This document shows, in pieces, positions 53,318-63,563 of a stretch of DNA of 64,000 bases. The stretch comes from Ensifer sp. LC163 (lineage in GTDB: Bacteria; Pseudomonadota; Alphaproteobacteria; Rhizobiales; Rhizobiaceae): positions 487,379 to 551,378 of the forward strand of contig NZ_MBSS01000023.1 of assembly GCF_001695855.1 (NCBI RefSeq), in the 5' to 3' direction. Both the position numbers and the translations under genes were made by a program. How positions within the stretch are numbered: position 1 is the stretch's first letter; the number at the start of each line of letters is the position of its first letter. The notes under the pieces are model-generated. The model made no database searches, was not told the DNA's origin, and saw nothing but the letters and a program-made list of their open reading frames with translations.

Positions 53318-54253
53318 ATGCTTCAGTTCGTCGTGCGCCGCATTTTGCAGGTGATCCCGACTGTCATCGCGATATCGCTGTTGATCTTTGTGATCTTCAG
53401 CGTCGTGCCGGGCAGCATCGCCACCAGCCTGACGGCCAATGGCAAGGGCGGCGGCGACCCGAAGATCGTCGAGAAGATGACGCGGGAGTTCGGCCTCGAC
53501 CAACCGCTTTACGTGCGGTTCGGCGCGTATCTGTCCGATCTCGCCAGGTTCGATCTCGGAACCTCGTTCCGCAGCCGCCAGCCGGTGGTCCATCTGATCG
53601 GCGAGCGCATGTGGCCGACCTTGAAGCTGGCGTTCGCGGCGATGGCGATCGCGATGTTCGTCGGGGTGCCACTCGGCTTCATCGCCGCGTTGAAGCCGGG
53701 CAGCGTCATCGACACGCTGACCATGATCGGCGCGATCTCGGGCCTGTCGCTGCCGCAGTTCTGGCTCGGACTACTTGGCATGTATCTGTTTGCGCTGACA
53801 CTCGGCTGGCTGCCGAGCTTCGGCTACGGTGAAGGCGGACCGATCAACCTCATCCTGCCGGCCTTGACGCTCGGCATTGCGCCGATGGCGCTGTTGGCGC
53901 GCACGACGCGCGCCGCGGTGCTCGACGTGATGAACGCCGATTTCATCCGGACCGCCCGCGCCAAGGGCATGAACGGCTTTCGCCTCGTCACATGGCATGT
54001 CGTGCGCAACGTGCTGGTGCTGATCATCACCACCATCGGCCTGCAGTTCGGCTCGATGATGGGGCAGGCGGTCGTCGTCGAGAAGCTGTTCTCGTGGCCG
54101 GGCCTGGGGTCTCTGCTGGTCGACAGCGTCAGTCTGCGCGACATTCCCGTGGTTCAGGGTGCGATCCTCGTCATCGTTCTCTGGTTCCTGCTCATCAACA
54201 CCATCGTCGATATTCTTTACGCGGTCATCGATCCGCGCATCAGCCACGGATAG
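53318..54253 (+). CDS. DppB/OppB-type peptide ABC permease
   Basis: A 311-residue permease with about six helices and the EAA loop AVLDVMNADFIRTARAKGMN. It opens MLQFVVRRILQVIPTVIAIS like DppB. Its ribosome-binding site is GGGGGAAA. It pairs with the next permease. Confidence 0.93.
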   Translation: MLQFVVRRILQVIPTVIAISLLIFVIFSVVPGSIATSLTANGKGGGDPKIVEKMTREFGLDQPLYVRFGAYLSDLARFDLGTSFRSRQPVVHLIGERMWPTLKLAFAAMAIAMFVGVPLGFIAALKPGSVIDTLTMIGAISGLSLPQFWLGLLGMYLFALTLGWLPSFGYGEGGPINLILPALTLGIAPMALLARTTRAAVLDVMNADFIRTARAKGMNGFRLVTWHVVRNVLVLIITTIGLQFGSMMGQAVVVEKLFSWPGLGSLLVDSVSLRDIPVVQGAILVIVLWFLLINTIVDILYAVIDPRISHG

Positions 54254-54257
54254 ATCC

Positions 54258-55079
54258 ATGAGAATACGGCTCAATCTCCTCATCGGTGGCGTCATCTGTA
54301 TCGTCATCATCGCCGCGGCGCTGCTGGCACCCTTGATAGCGCCGACCGATCCGGTGCTCGACGCCGACCTGATGAATGCGGAACTGCCGCCGGACGCGCA
54401 GTTCTGGTTCGGAACCGATGCGCAAGGGCGCGACGTCCTCAGCCGCATTCTCTATGGCGCTCGCATCTCGCTTGCCGTCGGTATCGGCTCGCAGGTGATC
54501 AATACGCTGATCGGCCTGGCACTCGGCATTTCGGCCGGCTATTTCGGCGGCTGGTGGGACGATTTCGTCACCGGGCTCACCAACCTGATGTTGGCGATCC
54601 CGAGCCTGATCTTCGCGCTCGCCATCATGGCGATCCTCGGCCCCGGCCTCGTCAGCCTCTTGATCGCGCTCGGGCTCACCAACTGGTCATGGACCTGTCG
54701 CATCGCCCGAAGCTCGGCGCTGTCCTTGAAGAAGCAAGGCTATGTGCAGGCGGCCAAGACGCTCGGCTATGGCGATATCCGCATCATGATCACGCAGATC
54801 CTGCCCAACATGATCGGCCCGATCCTGGTGATCGGAACGCTGGGCATGGGCGATGCGATCCTTGCGGAGGCAGCACTTTCCTATCTTGGCCTCGGCATCA
54901 AGCCGCCATTCCCGAGCTGGGGAAACATGCTGACGGATGCGCGTGAGCTCATCGTCATTGCCCCGTGGGCGGCGATCTTTCCGGGCCTGGCGATCTTCGT
55001 CACGGTTCTCGGGCTTAATCTTTTCGGCGACGGCCTGCGCGACTGGTTGGACCCGCATATGAGGGCACGGCAGCTATGA
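54258..55079 (+). CDS. DppC/OppC-type peptide ABC permease
   Basis: A 273-residue permease with the DppC N-terminal pattern (FWFGTDAQGRDVLSRILYGA) and the EAA loop SALSLKKQGYVQAAKTLGYG. The start at 54258 (MRIRLNLLIG) lies 4 nt after the previous stop; a longer frame from 54159 lies inside the preceding gene. Confidence 0.93.
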   Translation: MRIRLNLLIGGVICIVIIAAALLAPLIAPTDPVLDADLMNAELPPDAQFWFGTDAQGRDVLSRILYGARISLAVGIGSQVINTLIGLALGISAGYFGGWWDDFVTGLTNLMLAIPSLIFALAIMAILGPGLVSLLIALGLTNWSWTCRIARSSALSLKKQGYVQAAKTLGYGDIRIMITQILPNMIGPILVIGTLGMGDAILAEAALSYLGLGIKPPFPSWGNMLTDARELIVIAPWAAIFPGLAIFVTVLGLNLFGDGLRDWLDPHMRARQL

Positions 55080-56045
55080 CGGACAATTTGCTGGATGTCA
55101 GGGACCTCCGCCTCGATATCGTATCGGGCAAGGCGAGCCACAACGTCGTCGACAACGTGTCCTTCTCGATCAGGCGCGGCGAAGCCTATGGTCTGGTGGG
55201 TGAATCGGGCTGCGGCAAGAGCATTACCGCGCTTTCGGTCATCGGCCTGTTGCGTAAACCGCTCGCCGTTACCGGCGGTTCGTTGCAGTTCGACGGCCGG
55301 GACCTGCGAGAACTTTCGAAGCGCGACCTGCGTCGGCTTCGGGGCGAGCGCATCGCCATGATCTTCCAGGAGCCGATGACCGCGCTCAACCCCTTGTCTC
55401 CGGTCGGCCGCCAGATCGCCGAGATGTTTGTCCTGCACAAGGGCGCGACCTGGAAGGAAGCCGAAAAGCTGGCGATCGAGGCACTTGGCAACGTGCAGGT
55501 TCCGGCGCCGGAAGAGCGGGTGAGGAACTATCCGCACCAAATGTCCGGCGGCATGCGGCAGCGGGTGATGATCGCCATCGCGCTCGCCTGCAATCCGGAC
55601 CTGCTGATCGCCGACGAGCCGACCACGGCGCTCGATGTCACGGTGCAGGCCGAGATCCTCAAACTCGTCAAGGAGCTTTGCGCCGCGCGTGGCACGTCCG
55701 TCCTGATGATCAGTCACGATCTGGGCGTGATTGCCAACATGTGCAACAGGGTGGGCATCATGTATGCCGGGCGCCTGGTCGAGGAGCGGCCGGTCGCCGA
55801 CCTGTTCCTCGATCCGGCCCATCCCTACACCGACGGTCTGCTCAGATCGCTGCCGCACCTGGGTTCGCGCCGGCAGGAGGGGCGAAAGCGCCTGCAGGAA
55901 ATCGAGGGCACGGTTCCCTCCATCGCCAGCTTTTCGCCGGGCTGTCGCTTTCAGCCGCGTTGCCACAAGGCAACGTCCATCTGTACCGCCGAAATTCCAC
56001 CGCCAACCGGCCTCAGCCATGACGGCTTCGTGAAGTGTTTCAACC

Positions 56046-56056
<11 letters not shown>
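55076..56056 (+). CDS. DppD/OppD-type ABC ATP-binding protein
   Basis: A 326-residue ATPase: [60 protein letters not shown], and the C-terminal oligopeptide motif with Cys ([20 protein letters not shown]), which in DppD/OppD relatives binds an iron-sulfur cluster. ATG overlaps the dppC stop by 4 nt. Confidence 0.94.
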
Positions 56057-57017
<961 letters not shown>

Positions 57018-57391
57018 GCCGGTTTTCGAGGTGAAGGTTACTCCGCCGGGCTGACCGTGTTCCCCCTGCCGGCGGCGATGGGCCGCAAATGCACTTCACC
57101 GGGACGACCGTCGAGAAGGTCGTCGACGAAGATTGCTGTGGAGACCGGCTTCGACGGAGAGCTTATGGTCCCGAGGCTATTCGTGTGACCGAGGCCTGCT
57201 CGGCCGCGCGCCACATCGCACGCAGGAAACGGGTGGCGGAGCTCCGCCTTCTCGGCGAAGCTTGTCTGATGCTGCCACTCGTTAGCGCGGTAGTCGTCAC
57301 TACGATCACGTGGTGCGTTGCGCTCCGGCGTGGTCCGGTTGCTCAATGGCTTCGTTTTCGGATGCAACGCGATCCGGGGAACTCTTCCGAC
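57018..57391. other. 374-nt gap with no recognised gene
   Basis: The minus strand stays open here (ending FVDDLLDGRPGEVHLRPIAA, then GRGNTVSPAE at 57038) and the plus frame of the next gene is also open. Neither reading matches a family I know, and neither has a convincing start with a ribosome-binding site. The minus-strand end reads rather protein-like, so a gene remnant is possible. Confidence 0.3.
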
Positions 57392-58042
57392 ATGAACATC
57401 GACCGCCGCCCCCTTCAGAATCGCGTCACTCCCTTCGGTGACATTGTCGCCATCGCGCAGCGCGGTCTGTTCACCGGCAACCGCGGCATCATCCACGACC
57501 CCGAGACGAAAACCCTGTCGAGAAGGCGGTGGACGTCCAAGGCGTGGCTGATCTGCACCTGCGATTACGGCGATCGCCGACGCGACGTCATGGCCGGCCG
57601 AAGCTGGACCGAGCTTTTCTTTCTCGACGAGGCCGTGGCGCTGGCGGCGGGGCACCGCCCCTGCTTCTTCTGCCGGCGGGAGGCCGCGCTTTCTTTCAGG
57701 GCCGCCTGGACCGACGGCGCCAGAGCGTCGCCTTCGGCCCGCGAGCTTGATGCGGTGCTCCACAGCGAGAGACTTTCGGGCGGACGAAAGCGAATTCATC
57801 CGCTGTCGTCGCCGCTCGCCGAACTGCCTGATGGAACGATGGTGGTGGCATCCGACTCGGCCTACACGATTGCATCCGGACGCTGTTTTCGCTGGACCGA
57901 GGCGGGCTACCTCGGGCCGGAAGCGGGCGTCACCGCCGACGGGATGCTGACGCCGCCCTCGACCGTCAATGCCCTTCGGGCGGGCTACCGTCCGGTCATT
58001 CATCCCGACATCGCCAGTTTTCTCACCGGATCGACATTATGA
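57392..58042 (+). CDS. Conserved hypothetical protein with CxxC motif, upstream of alkB
   Basis: A 216-residue soluble protein. The segments VTPFGDIVAIAQRGLFTGNR, GIIHDPETKTL and AGHRPCFFCRREAALSF mark a family I know only as conserved hypothetical. The CFFC pair may bind a metal with other Cys (LICTC). The start at 57392 (MNIDRRPL) has GGGGAA 13 nt upstream. Its stop overlaps the alkB start by 4 nt (ATGA), so the two are translationally coupled; a role in DNA-damage handling is inferred from this alone. Confidence 0.75.
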   Translation: MNIDRRPLQNRVTPFGDIVAIAQRGLFTGNRGIIHDPETKTLSRRRWTSKAWLICTCDYGDRRRDVMAGRSWTELFFLDEAVALAAGHRPCFFCRREAALSFRAAWTDGARASPSARELDAVLHSERLSGGRKRIHPLSSPLAELPDGTMVVASDSAYTIASGRCFRWTEAGYLGPEAGVTADGMLTPPSTVNALRAGYRPVIHPDIASFLTGSTL

Positions 58043-58686
58043 GCGACCTTTTCGCCAAGCTTGCCATCGAACCGTCGCGCGAGAGCATGGCCGAAGGGGC
58101 GATACTGCTTCGCGGCTTCGCGCAGCCGCTCGAGGGTCAGATCCTGCCGGCGCTGGGATCGATCATCGCTGAGGCGCCGTTCCGGCATATGGTGACGCCG
58201 GGCGGCTACACGATGTCCGTCGCGATGACCAATTGCGGGACCGCCGGATGGGTCACGGACCGGAACGGGTATCGCTATGACAGGCTCGACCCGGAGACCG
58301 GCAAGCCATGGCCCGCGCTGCCGTCGTCCTTCCTCGATCTTGCGATCACCGCGGCAACGGAGGCAGGCTATCCGGATTTCAGACCCGATGCCTGCCTGAT
58401 CAACCGGTATGAACCCGGCGCGCGGCTTTCGCTTCACCAGGACAAGGACGAGCGCGATTTTTCGCACCCCATCGTCTCGGTTTCGCTCGGCCTTCCCGCC
58501 ACATTCCAGTTTGGCGGACTGAACCGCACCGACCCGGTTCGCAAATACGCGCTGCGTCACGGCGATGTCGCGGTCTGGGGTGGGCCCTCGCGCTTCTTTT
58601 ATCACGGGGTAACCGAGTTGAAGGACGGCGAACACGAGACCCTTGGCCGGATGCGCATCAACCTCACCTTCCGGGGTGCCCTTTAA
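58039..58686 (+). CDS. alkB: DNA oxidative demethylase AlkB (Fe(II)/2-oxoglutarate dioxygenase)
   Basis: A 215-residue enzyme that reverses N1-methyladenine and N3-methylcytosine. Motifs: DACLINRYEPGARLSLHQDK gives the Fe ligands HxD, then YHGVTEL for the distal His and RMRINLTFRGA for the 2-oxoglutarate-binding Arg. This is the canonical E. coli AlkB layout. It is coupled to the upstream CxxC gene and followed by a second 2OG oxygenase 48 nt later. Confidence 0.95.
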   Translation: MSDLFAKLAIEPSRESMAEGAILLRGFAQPLEGQILPALGSIIAEAPFRHMVTPGGYTMSVAMTNCGTAGWVTDRNGYRYDRLDPETGKPWPALPSSFLDLAITAATEAGYPDFRPDACLINRYEPGARLSLHQDKDERDFSHPIVSVSLGLPATFQFGGLNRTDPVRKYALRHGDVAVWGGPSRFFYHGVTELKDGEHETLGRMRINLTFRGAL

Positions 58687-58733
58687 GGGACCATTGATCG
58701 CAAGCCTACACTCATCGCCAAGGAGGCAATTCT

Positions 58734-59483
58734 ATGGATCCACGTGTTTCAATCGGACTTCCAGACCCCGTGGGACAAGCCGGAGCGACGCGTGTCGCAG
58801 CTTACGATTGGCCGGCGATTTTCGACGATTTGAACGGCTACGGCTGCGCGGTCATGGAAAAGCTTCTGTCGGAGGAGGAGTGCCGACAGATTTCGGCGCT
58901 CTATCAGGAGGAAGAGCATTTCCGCAGCCATATCCACATGGCCCGGCATGGTTTTGGAAGGGGGGAATATCGGTACTTCAAATATCCGCTGCCGCGCCTG
59001 CTTGGCGGTCTTCGCACCGCGCTCTATCACCGCCTTGCCGAAATTGCCAATGAATGGAACGGCCGGATGGGAATCGAGGGATGGTACCCGACCGAGCACG
59101 CGGAGTTCCTGCGGCAATGCCACGATGCGGGCCAGACCCGGCCGACACCGTTGCTGCTGCAATATGTGCCCGGAGATTTCAATTGCCTGCATCAGGATCT
59201 CTATGGCGATCTTGCCTTTCCGATCCAGGTTGCGATCCTTCTTTCCGAACCGGGACAGGATTTCACGGGCGGAGAATTCGTGCTGACGGAGCAGCGTCCG
59301 CGCATGCAAAGCCGGGCCGAAGTCGTTCCCCTTCGCCAGGGCGACGCCGTGGCCTTTGCCGTTCACAACCGGCCGGTCCAGGGGACGAAGGGCAATTATC
59401 GTGTCAACCTTCGCCACGGGGTCAGCCGTGTTCGATCAGGCCTGCGTCACACGGTCGGCATCATCTTTCACGACGCAAGATAG
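58734..59483 (+). CDS. 2OG-Fe(II) oxygenase of the Oxygenase-NA family (PF09859-type)
   Basis: A 249-residue dioxygenase. Fe and cofactor residues are visible in CLHQDLYGDLAFPIQVAILL (HxD) and in the final His-Arg segment AVHNRPVQGTKGNYRVNLRH. Segments FRSHIHMARHGFGRGEYRYF and ANEWNGRMG fit the family called Oxygenase-NA, proposed to act on damaged DNA by oxidative demethylation. Ribosome-binding site CAAGGAGGCAATT. With AlkB it forms a likely alkylation-response unit. Confidence 0.9.
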   Translation: MDPRVSIGLPDPVGQAGATRVAAYDWPAIFDDLNGYGCAVMEKLLSEEECRQISALYQEEEHFRSHIHMARHGFGRGEYRYFKYPLPRLLGGLRTALYHRLAEIANEWNGRMGIEGWYPTEHAEFLRQCHDAGQTRPTPLLLQYVPGDFNCLHQDLYGDLAFPIQVAILLSEPGQDFTGGEFVLTEQRPRMQSRAEVVPLRQGDAVAFAVHNRPVQGTKGNYRVNLRHGVSRVRSGLRHTVGIIFHDAR

Positions 59484-59601
59484 TGCGGTTCGCATCGGCA
59501 TTTTCGTGGCGCGCGGTAAATGCCCCTCGCTCTCAGGCGAGGCTGCGTATTTGACAACGACCCTCCTCCTATTTGCCAGGCAAGCAGACAGGAGGAATTC
59601 G

Positions 59602-59829
59602 ACGTTCAAAACGACCATTCTTGCCGGCTTGCTCGTGGTTGTTTCCTTGGTCAGTTCCTGGGCGGCGGATGCGGGTATGGTGCTCGAAGGGCAAAAGATG
59701 CCCAGCAGAATTCTCGGCAAGGATGTCGAACATACCGTCTATCTGCCGCCGAAGTACGACGCCGGGAACCGCTCCTATCCGGTTGTCTATCTCACCACCA
59801 AAGCGATCGGCTTCCTGACGTCCGGCTCC
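59602..59829 (+). pseudogene. Remnant of a secreted esterase-family protein (start codon lost, 3' end deleted)
   Basis: The ribosome-binding site AGGAGGAATTCG is followed by ACG where ATG is expected, then FKTTILAGLLVVVSLVSSWA, a signal peptide, then VLEGQKMPSRILGKDVEHTV and YLPPKYDAGNRSYPVVYL, the usual N-terminus of enterochelin-esterase-type carbohydrate/esterase proteins (normally about 270 residues). The match stops near 59810, just inside the 3' end of the convergent VOC gene. Both a start mutation and a deletion make it non-functional. Confidence 0.82.
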
Positions 59830-59833
59830 TGTG

Positions 59834-60247
59834 TCAGCGTGCAAACAGGCTGTCGAAATCGGCAAACCCCTTGACCTCGATGGGATTGCCGCTCGGATCG
59901 AGGAAGAACATCGTGCGCTGCTCGCCGGGTTCGCCCTCGAAACGCACGACCGGCGGGATATCGAAGCGCACGCCTTTCTGTTCGAGACGTTTGGCCAGCG
60001 CGAACCAATCGGCAAGGCGCAGCACCACGCCCAGATGCGGCATCAGCACGAGGTGGTTGCCGACCTTGCCGGTGCGCGTGACTTCGAAAGGCTCGCCGAG
60101 ATGCAGCGACAGCTGATGGCCGAAGAAATCGAAATCGACCCAAGTGTCCGTGCTGCGTCCTTCCTCACAGCCAAGCACGTCGCCGTAAAACCTGCGGGCG
60201 TCGTCGAGATCCCTAACGTGATAGGCGAGATGGAAAAGCGACTTCAT
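59834..60247 (-). CDS. VOC-family (glyoxalase/dioxygenase fold) protein
   Basis: A 137-residue VOC protein with two beta-alpha-beta-beta-beta repeats: FHLAYHVRDLDDARRFYGDV gives a metal-type His, LSLHLGEPF and FFLDPSGNPIEVKGFAD the others. Possible roles are glyoxalase I-like, dioxygenase or fosfomycin-type resistance. It is divergent from a LysR gene, its likely regulator. Confidence 0.9.
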   Translation of the reverse strand: MKSLFHLAYHVRDLDDARRFYGDVLGCEEGRSTDTWVDFDFFGHQLSLHLGEPFEVTRTGKVGNHLVLMPHLGVVLRLADWFALAKRLEQKGVRFDIPPVVRFEGEPGEQRTMFFLDPSGNPIEVKGFADFDSLFAR

Positions 60248-60340
60248 GTGTAACCCCCATGTCTTTGATTGACACAGGGATATCGTCTTGAGAGGCTAAG
60301 AAAAACTATGTAATTCTTTCGCTGAGAATAAGGATTCATA

Positions 60341-61210
60341 TTGGATATTCGTTTCCTGCAAAGCCTGGTTGCCACAGTGGAAACGGGGTCTATCGCGGCG
60401 GCTGCGCGACGGGAGAAGTTGACGCCCGCCGCCATCAGCCAGCGCGTTCAATCGCTCGAACGCGCTCTTGGATGCGTTCTGCTCGCCCGCGGCGCGCATT
60501 CGGTCCAGCCGACAGAGGCTTGCCTCTCGCTGTTGCCGCGGGCGCGCCTGCTGATCCGGGAAGCCGAAAACCTGAGATATGACGTTGCCGGTGGCGGGCT
60601 TGCCGCTGAGTTGAAAATCGGGGCGATCTCGACAGCATTGACGGGCATTTTCCCGGAGGTTCTGGACGAACTCTCCCGTCGGGCGCCGAGCCTGAAGCTG
60701 GTGCTCTGTCCCGGCTCGTCGTTGCAGCTCTACGAACAGTTGTTCTCAGGCGAGCTCGATGCGGCCGTGTTGGTCGAGCCGCCATTCGCGTTGCCGAAGG
60801 GATTGACGGCACATGTCATTCGCCGCGAACCGCTTGTTTTCATCAGCAGGGATGCGACGGGTCCTGGCCGCATCCCCGAGCGGATCCGGCAGGCGCCGTT
60901 CATCCGCTACGATCCGGGATCGTGGGGTGGGCGGCTTTCCCAGCAGTATCTCGCCGATGCCGGGCTTGATCCGGACATTCGTTGCGACATGGATGCGCTG
61001 GAGACTATCGCCATGCTCGTTGCCAATGGCATGGGAAACTCGGTCGTGCCGGCCTGGCAGGGCCTGCGACGCGAAGGGTTTCACTTGACCGAGGTGCCTG
61101 ACGCTGCTGCCTATGAACGCCGGATCGTCTTCCTGCACCAGAGCGTGCCAAGTCGGCCGACGCCGCTTGCGCTATTGAAAGAGATTCTATCGCAGGAGTT
61201 TACCGGCTGA
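60341..61210 (+). CDS. LysR-family transcriptional regulator
   Basis: A 289-residue regulator starting at TTG (60341), with AAGGA 8 nt upstream. The HTH is GSIAAAARREKLTPAAISQR followed by LERALGCVLLARG. It carries a LysR effector domain. It is divergent from the VOC gene across a 93-nt gap. Confidence 0.9.
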   Translation: MDIRFLQSLVATVETGSIAAAARREKLTPAAISQRVQSLERALGCVLLARGAHSVQPTEACLSLLPRARLLIREAENLRYDVAGGGLAAELKIGAISTALTGIFPEVLDELSRRAPSLKLVLCPGSSLQLYEQLFSGELDAAVLVEPPFALPKGLTAHVIRREPLVFISRDATGPGRIPERIRQAPFIRYDPGSWGGRLSQQYLADAGLDPDIRCDMDALETIAMLVANGMGNSVVPAWQGLRREGFHLTEVPDAAAYERRIVFLHQSVPSRPTPLALLKEILSQEFTG

Positions 61211-61280
61211 GTGGCGCCGGCCCCAAGAGAATTGTCGCGTTTGCGGGATCCCCGCCCGGTGCCGGGAGGGGCCGAACGGC

Positions 61281-61338
61281 AGCAACTCAAAGTGTTACAG
61301 CGACCTTTGCGCGTCTAAATAGACGCGCAGCGCTGTAG
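61281..61338 (-). repeat. Dispersed intergenic element, copy B
   Basis: Read on the minus strand it begins CTACAGCGCTGCGCGTCT, with a GCGCGTCTATTTAGACGCGC stem, continues AAAGGTCGCTGTAAC and ends AGTTGCT. It matches the first 58 nt of copy A (49308) at about 80 percent by eye. The second hairpin of copy A is absent. Confidence 0.75.
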
Positions 61339-61390
61339 GCAAGGCGCCGTGTCGGAATTGCATCTCGTACGAGTGCGACGACCGCTGCGC

Positions 61391-61636
61391 CTAGCTGAGC
61401 AGGAAGGTGGTGACGGGCAACTGAAGTGCGGCGGCAATCCGCTGGAGTTTGCCGGGATCGGCGTCGGCGCCAAGCTCGATGTTGGTGATTTCGGCGTCGG
61501 TCAGCCCGCAGGTGAGCGCAAGTTCGTCGACGCTGTAGCCGACGGCCTGGCGGGAGCGCCTGACGGCGTCGCCGATATCGAAATGGGCCGAAGCGGCGGT
61601 GGTGGAGGCATCAAGATTGTTTATTGAAACAGTCAT
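61391..61636 (-). CDS. Small XRE-family HTH protein
   Basis: An 81-residue protein that is almost entirely a Cro/CI-type HTH (DAVRRSRQAVGYSVDELALT, CGLTDAEITNIELG, KLQRIAAALQLPVTTFLL). The start at 61636 (MTVSINNLD) has AAGGATC upstream; a longer frame to 61837 is less likely. No partner toxin gene adjoins it, so it is probably a stand-alone regulator. Confidence 0.8.
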   Translation of the reverse strand: MTVSINNLDASTTAASAHFDIGDAVRRSRQAVGYSVDELALTCGLTDAEITNIELGADADPGKLQRIAAALQLPVTTFLLS

Positions 61637-61925
61637 GAAGTGATCCTTCGGTTGTGCGCAAAAAGCGAGGCTTATCGCGTGAAGGCGGCTTGCAGCCGTG
61701 AAAAACCCGGCCAGAAAACGGGGCCGAGTGCAGTGCAATATAAGTCCAAAAGATGGCAGCGCAAGGCTTGTTGGCAATCGCGGTCGTGGGGCCGTCTCGA
61801 TTGGCAACACATGGGTCCATGGTGAGATGGTGGTCACGCCGTCCTGTTAGACGTTTCGCACAAGCCGATCGCCGATATGGAAGGTGACGGCTGCGACCCT
61901 TCTTGCTCAACTGGCGAAAACGGAC
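61637..61925. other. Region between the XRE gene and the TPP-enzyme gene
   Basis: A 289-nt stretch that lies upstream of the XRE gene and downstream of the TPP-enzyme gene, both on the minus strand. I see no gene in it. It should contain the promoter of the XRE gene. Confidence 0.3.
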
Positions 61926-63563
61926 TTACGAGCGCGTCCGCAGTTCGTCGACCAGCACGCGCGTGTTTTCGGAATAGTCGACCGGCACATCGACAAGATG
62001 CACGCCGCCGCCGGTAAAGGCGGCTTCCAGGGTCGGCACCAGCGCGTCCGCGCTCGTGACTCGCGAGCCCTTCGCGCCATAAGCTTGCGCGTATCGCACG
62101 AAATCCGGATTGCCGAATGTCAGGCCGAAATCCGGGAAATCATCGACGGCCTGCTTCCAGCGGATCATGCCATAGGCACTGTCGTTCAGGATGACGACGA
62201 CGAGGTTGAGCCCGAGGCGAACGGCGGTTTCCATCTCCTGGGAGTTCATCATGAAGCCGCCGTCTCCGCAGACGGCCATGACGCGGCGCTCGGGATAGAG
62301 CATCGCCGCCATCATGGCGGAGGGCAGGCCGGCGCCCATGGTGGCCAGCGCATTGTCGAGCAACAGCGTGTTGGCGACATGGGTGCGGTAGTGCCGGGCA
62401 AACCAGATCTTGTACATGCCGTTATCGAGGCAGACGACGCTGTCTTCCGGCATCACCTTGCGCACGTCATGGACGATGCGCTGCGGCGTGATCGGAAACC
62501 GGTTCTCCTCGGCGCCTTCGTTGAGCTTGTCGAGGATGGTCTGGCGCAGGCCGAGCAGCAGCGGTTCGGGGTCGAGCTTGCCGCCGAGCCGGTCGGCAAG
62601 TGCGGTCACCGTCGTGCCGATGTCGCCGATCACTTCCGCGTCGGGGTGGTAGACCTGTTCGACATTGGCCGAACTGTAGCCGATATGCAGGACCTTCGGC
62701 CCGCCTTCGCTGCGCATCAGGAAGGGCGGCTTTTCGACCGTGTCGTGACCGACGGAAATGATCAGGTCCGCCTGATCGATGGCGTCATGCACATAGTCGC
62801 GCTCGGAAAGGGCGGCCGTGCCGACATAGAGGTTGGAGCCGCCGTTAACCGCGCCCTTGCCCATCTGGGTGTTGAAGAAGGGGATGCGCATGCGACGAAC
62901 GAAGGACGATAGCGCGTCGACAAGCCGGGGGCGGCTGCCGGCCGCACCGATCATGATCAGCGGCCGCCTGGCGGCAAGGATGATCTCGACGGCCCGGTCG
63001 ATGGCTGCGGCCGGCGCCACCGGCCGGTCGAGCGGATGAACGGGAATGATCGGCGCCTGTTCGATGGTCTCGCCGGCGACGTCCTCCGGCAGTTCCAGAT
63101 GCACGGCGCCCGGCCGCTCTTCCATCGCCACGCGAAAGGCATCGCGAACGGCGGCGGGAATGCTGCCGACGCTGACGATCTGGCGCGTCATCTTGGTCAA
63201 TGGCCGCATGGAGGCAACGACATCGACGATCTGGAAGCGCGCCTGACGCGCCGTCTTGATCGGCTTCTGCCCCGTGATCAGGATCATCGGCATGGCACCG
63301 AGATTGGCATAGGCGGCGCCGGTCGAAAAATTGAGGGCGCCGGGGCCGAGTGTGGCGATGCAGACGCCCGGCTTGCCGGTGAGGCGCCCATGCGTCGCGG
63401 CCGTGAAGGCGGCGGCCTGTTCGTGCCGGGTCAAAACGAGCTTGATGCGGGATTTGCGCAGCGACTCCACGACATGCAGGTTCTCTTCTCCGGGCACGCC
63501 GAAGATGCAATCGACCCCCTCGTTCTCCAATGCCGCGACCAGAACGTCGGAACCCTTCATCAT
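61926..63563 (-). CDS. Acetolactate-synthase-like TPP-dependent enzyme (large subunit, stand-alone)
   Basis: A 545-residue ThDP enzyme with the IlvB/AlsS pattern: DCIFGVPGEENLHVVESL, catalytic Glu in LTRHEQAAAFTAATHGRLTG, and the ThDP-Mg motif VCGDGGFMMNSQEMETAV ending NDSAYG. The segment GALNFSTGAAYANLGAMPMI fits acetolactate synthase. No IlvN small-subunit gene is nearby, as in catabolic enzymes. Whether it makes acetolactate or another ThDP product is open. The start is 63563 or 63560 (two ATGs). Confidence 0.87.
   Translation of the reverse strand: MMKGSDVLVAALENEGVDCIFGVPGEENLHVVESLRKSRIKLVLTRHEQAAAFTAATHGRLTGKPGVCIATLGPGALNFSTGAAYANLGAMPMILITGQKPIKTARQARFQIVDVVASMRPLTKMTRQIVSVGSIPAAVRDAFRVAMEERPGAVHLELPEDVAGETIEQAPIIPVHPLDRPVAPAAAIDRAVEIILAARRPLIMIGAAGSRPRLVDALSSFVRRMRIPFFNTQMGKGAVNGGSNLYVGTAALSERDYVHDAIDQADLIISVGHDTVEKPPFLMRSEGGPKVLHIGYSSANVEQVYHPDAEVIGDIGTTVTALADRLGGKLDPEPLLLGLRQTILDKLNEGAEENRFPITPQRIVHDVRKVMPEDSVVCLDNGMYKIWFARHYRTHVANTLLLDNALATMGAGLPSAMMAAMLYPERRVMAVCGDGGFMMNSQEMETAVRLGLNLVVVILNDSAYGMIRWKQAVDDFPDFGLTFGNPDFVRYAQAYGAKGSRVTSADALVPTLEAAFTGGGVHLVDVPVDYSENTRVLVDELRTRS

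Noticed and set aside
61391..61636. Small XRE protein as the antitoxin of a toxin-antitoxin pair
   Set aside because: No adjacent small toxin-like frame with a ribosome-binding site overlaps or abuts it on the same strand.
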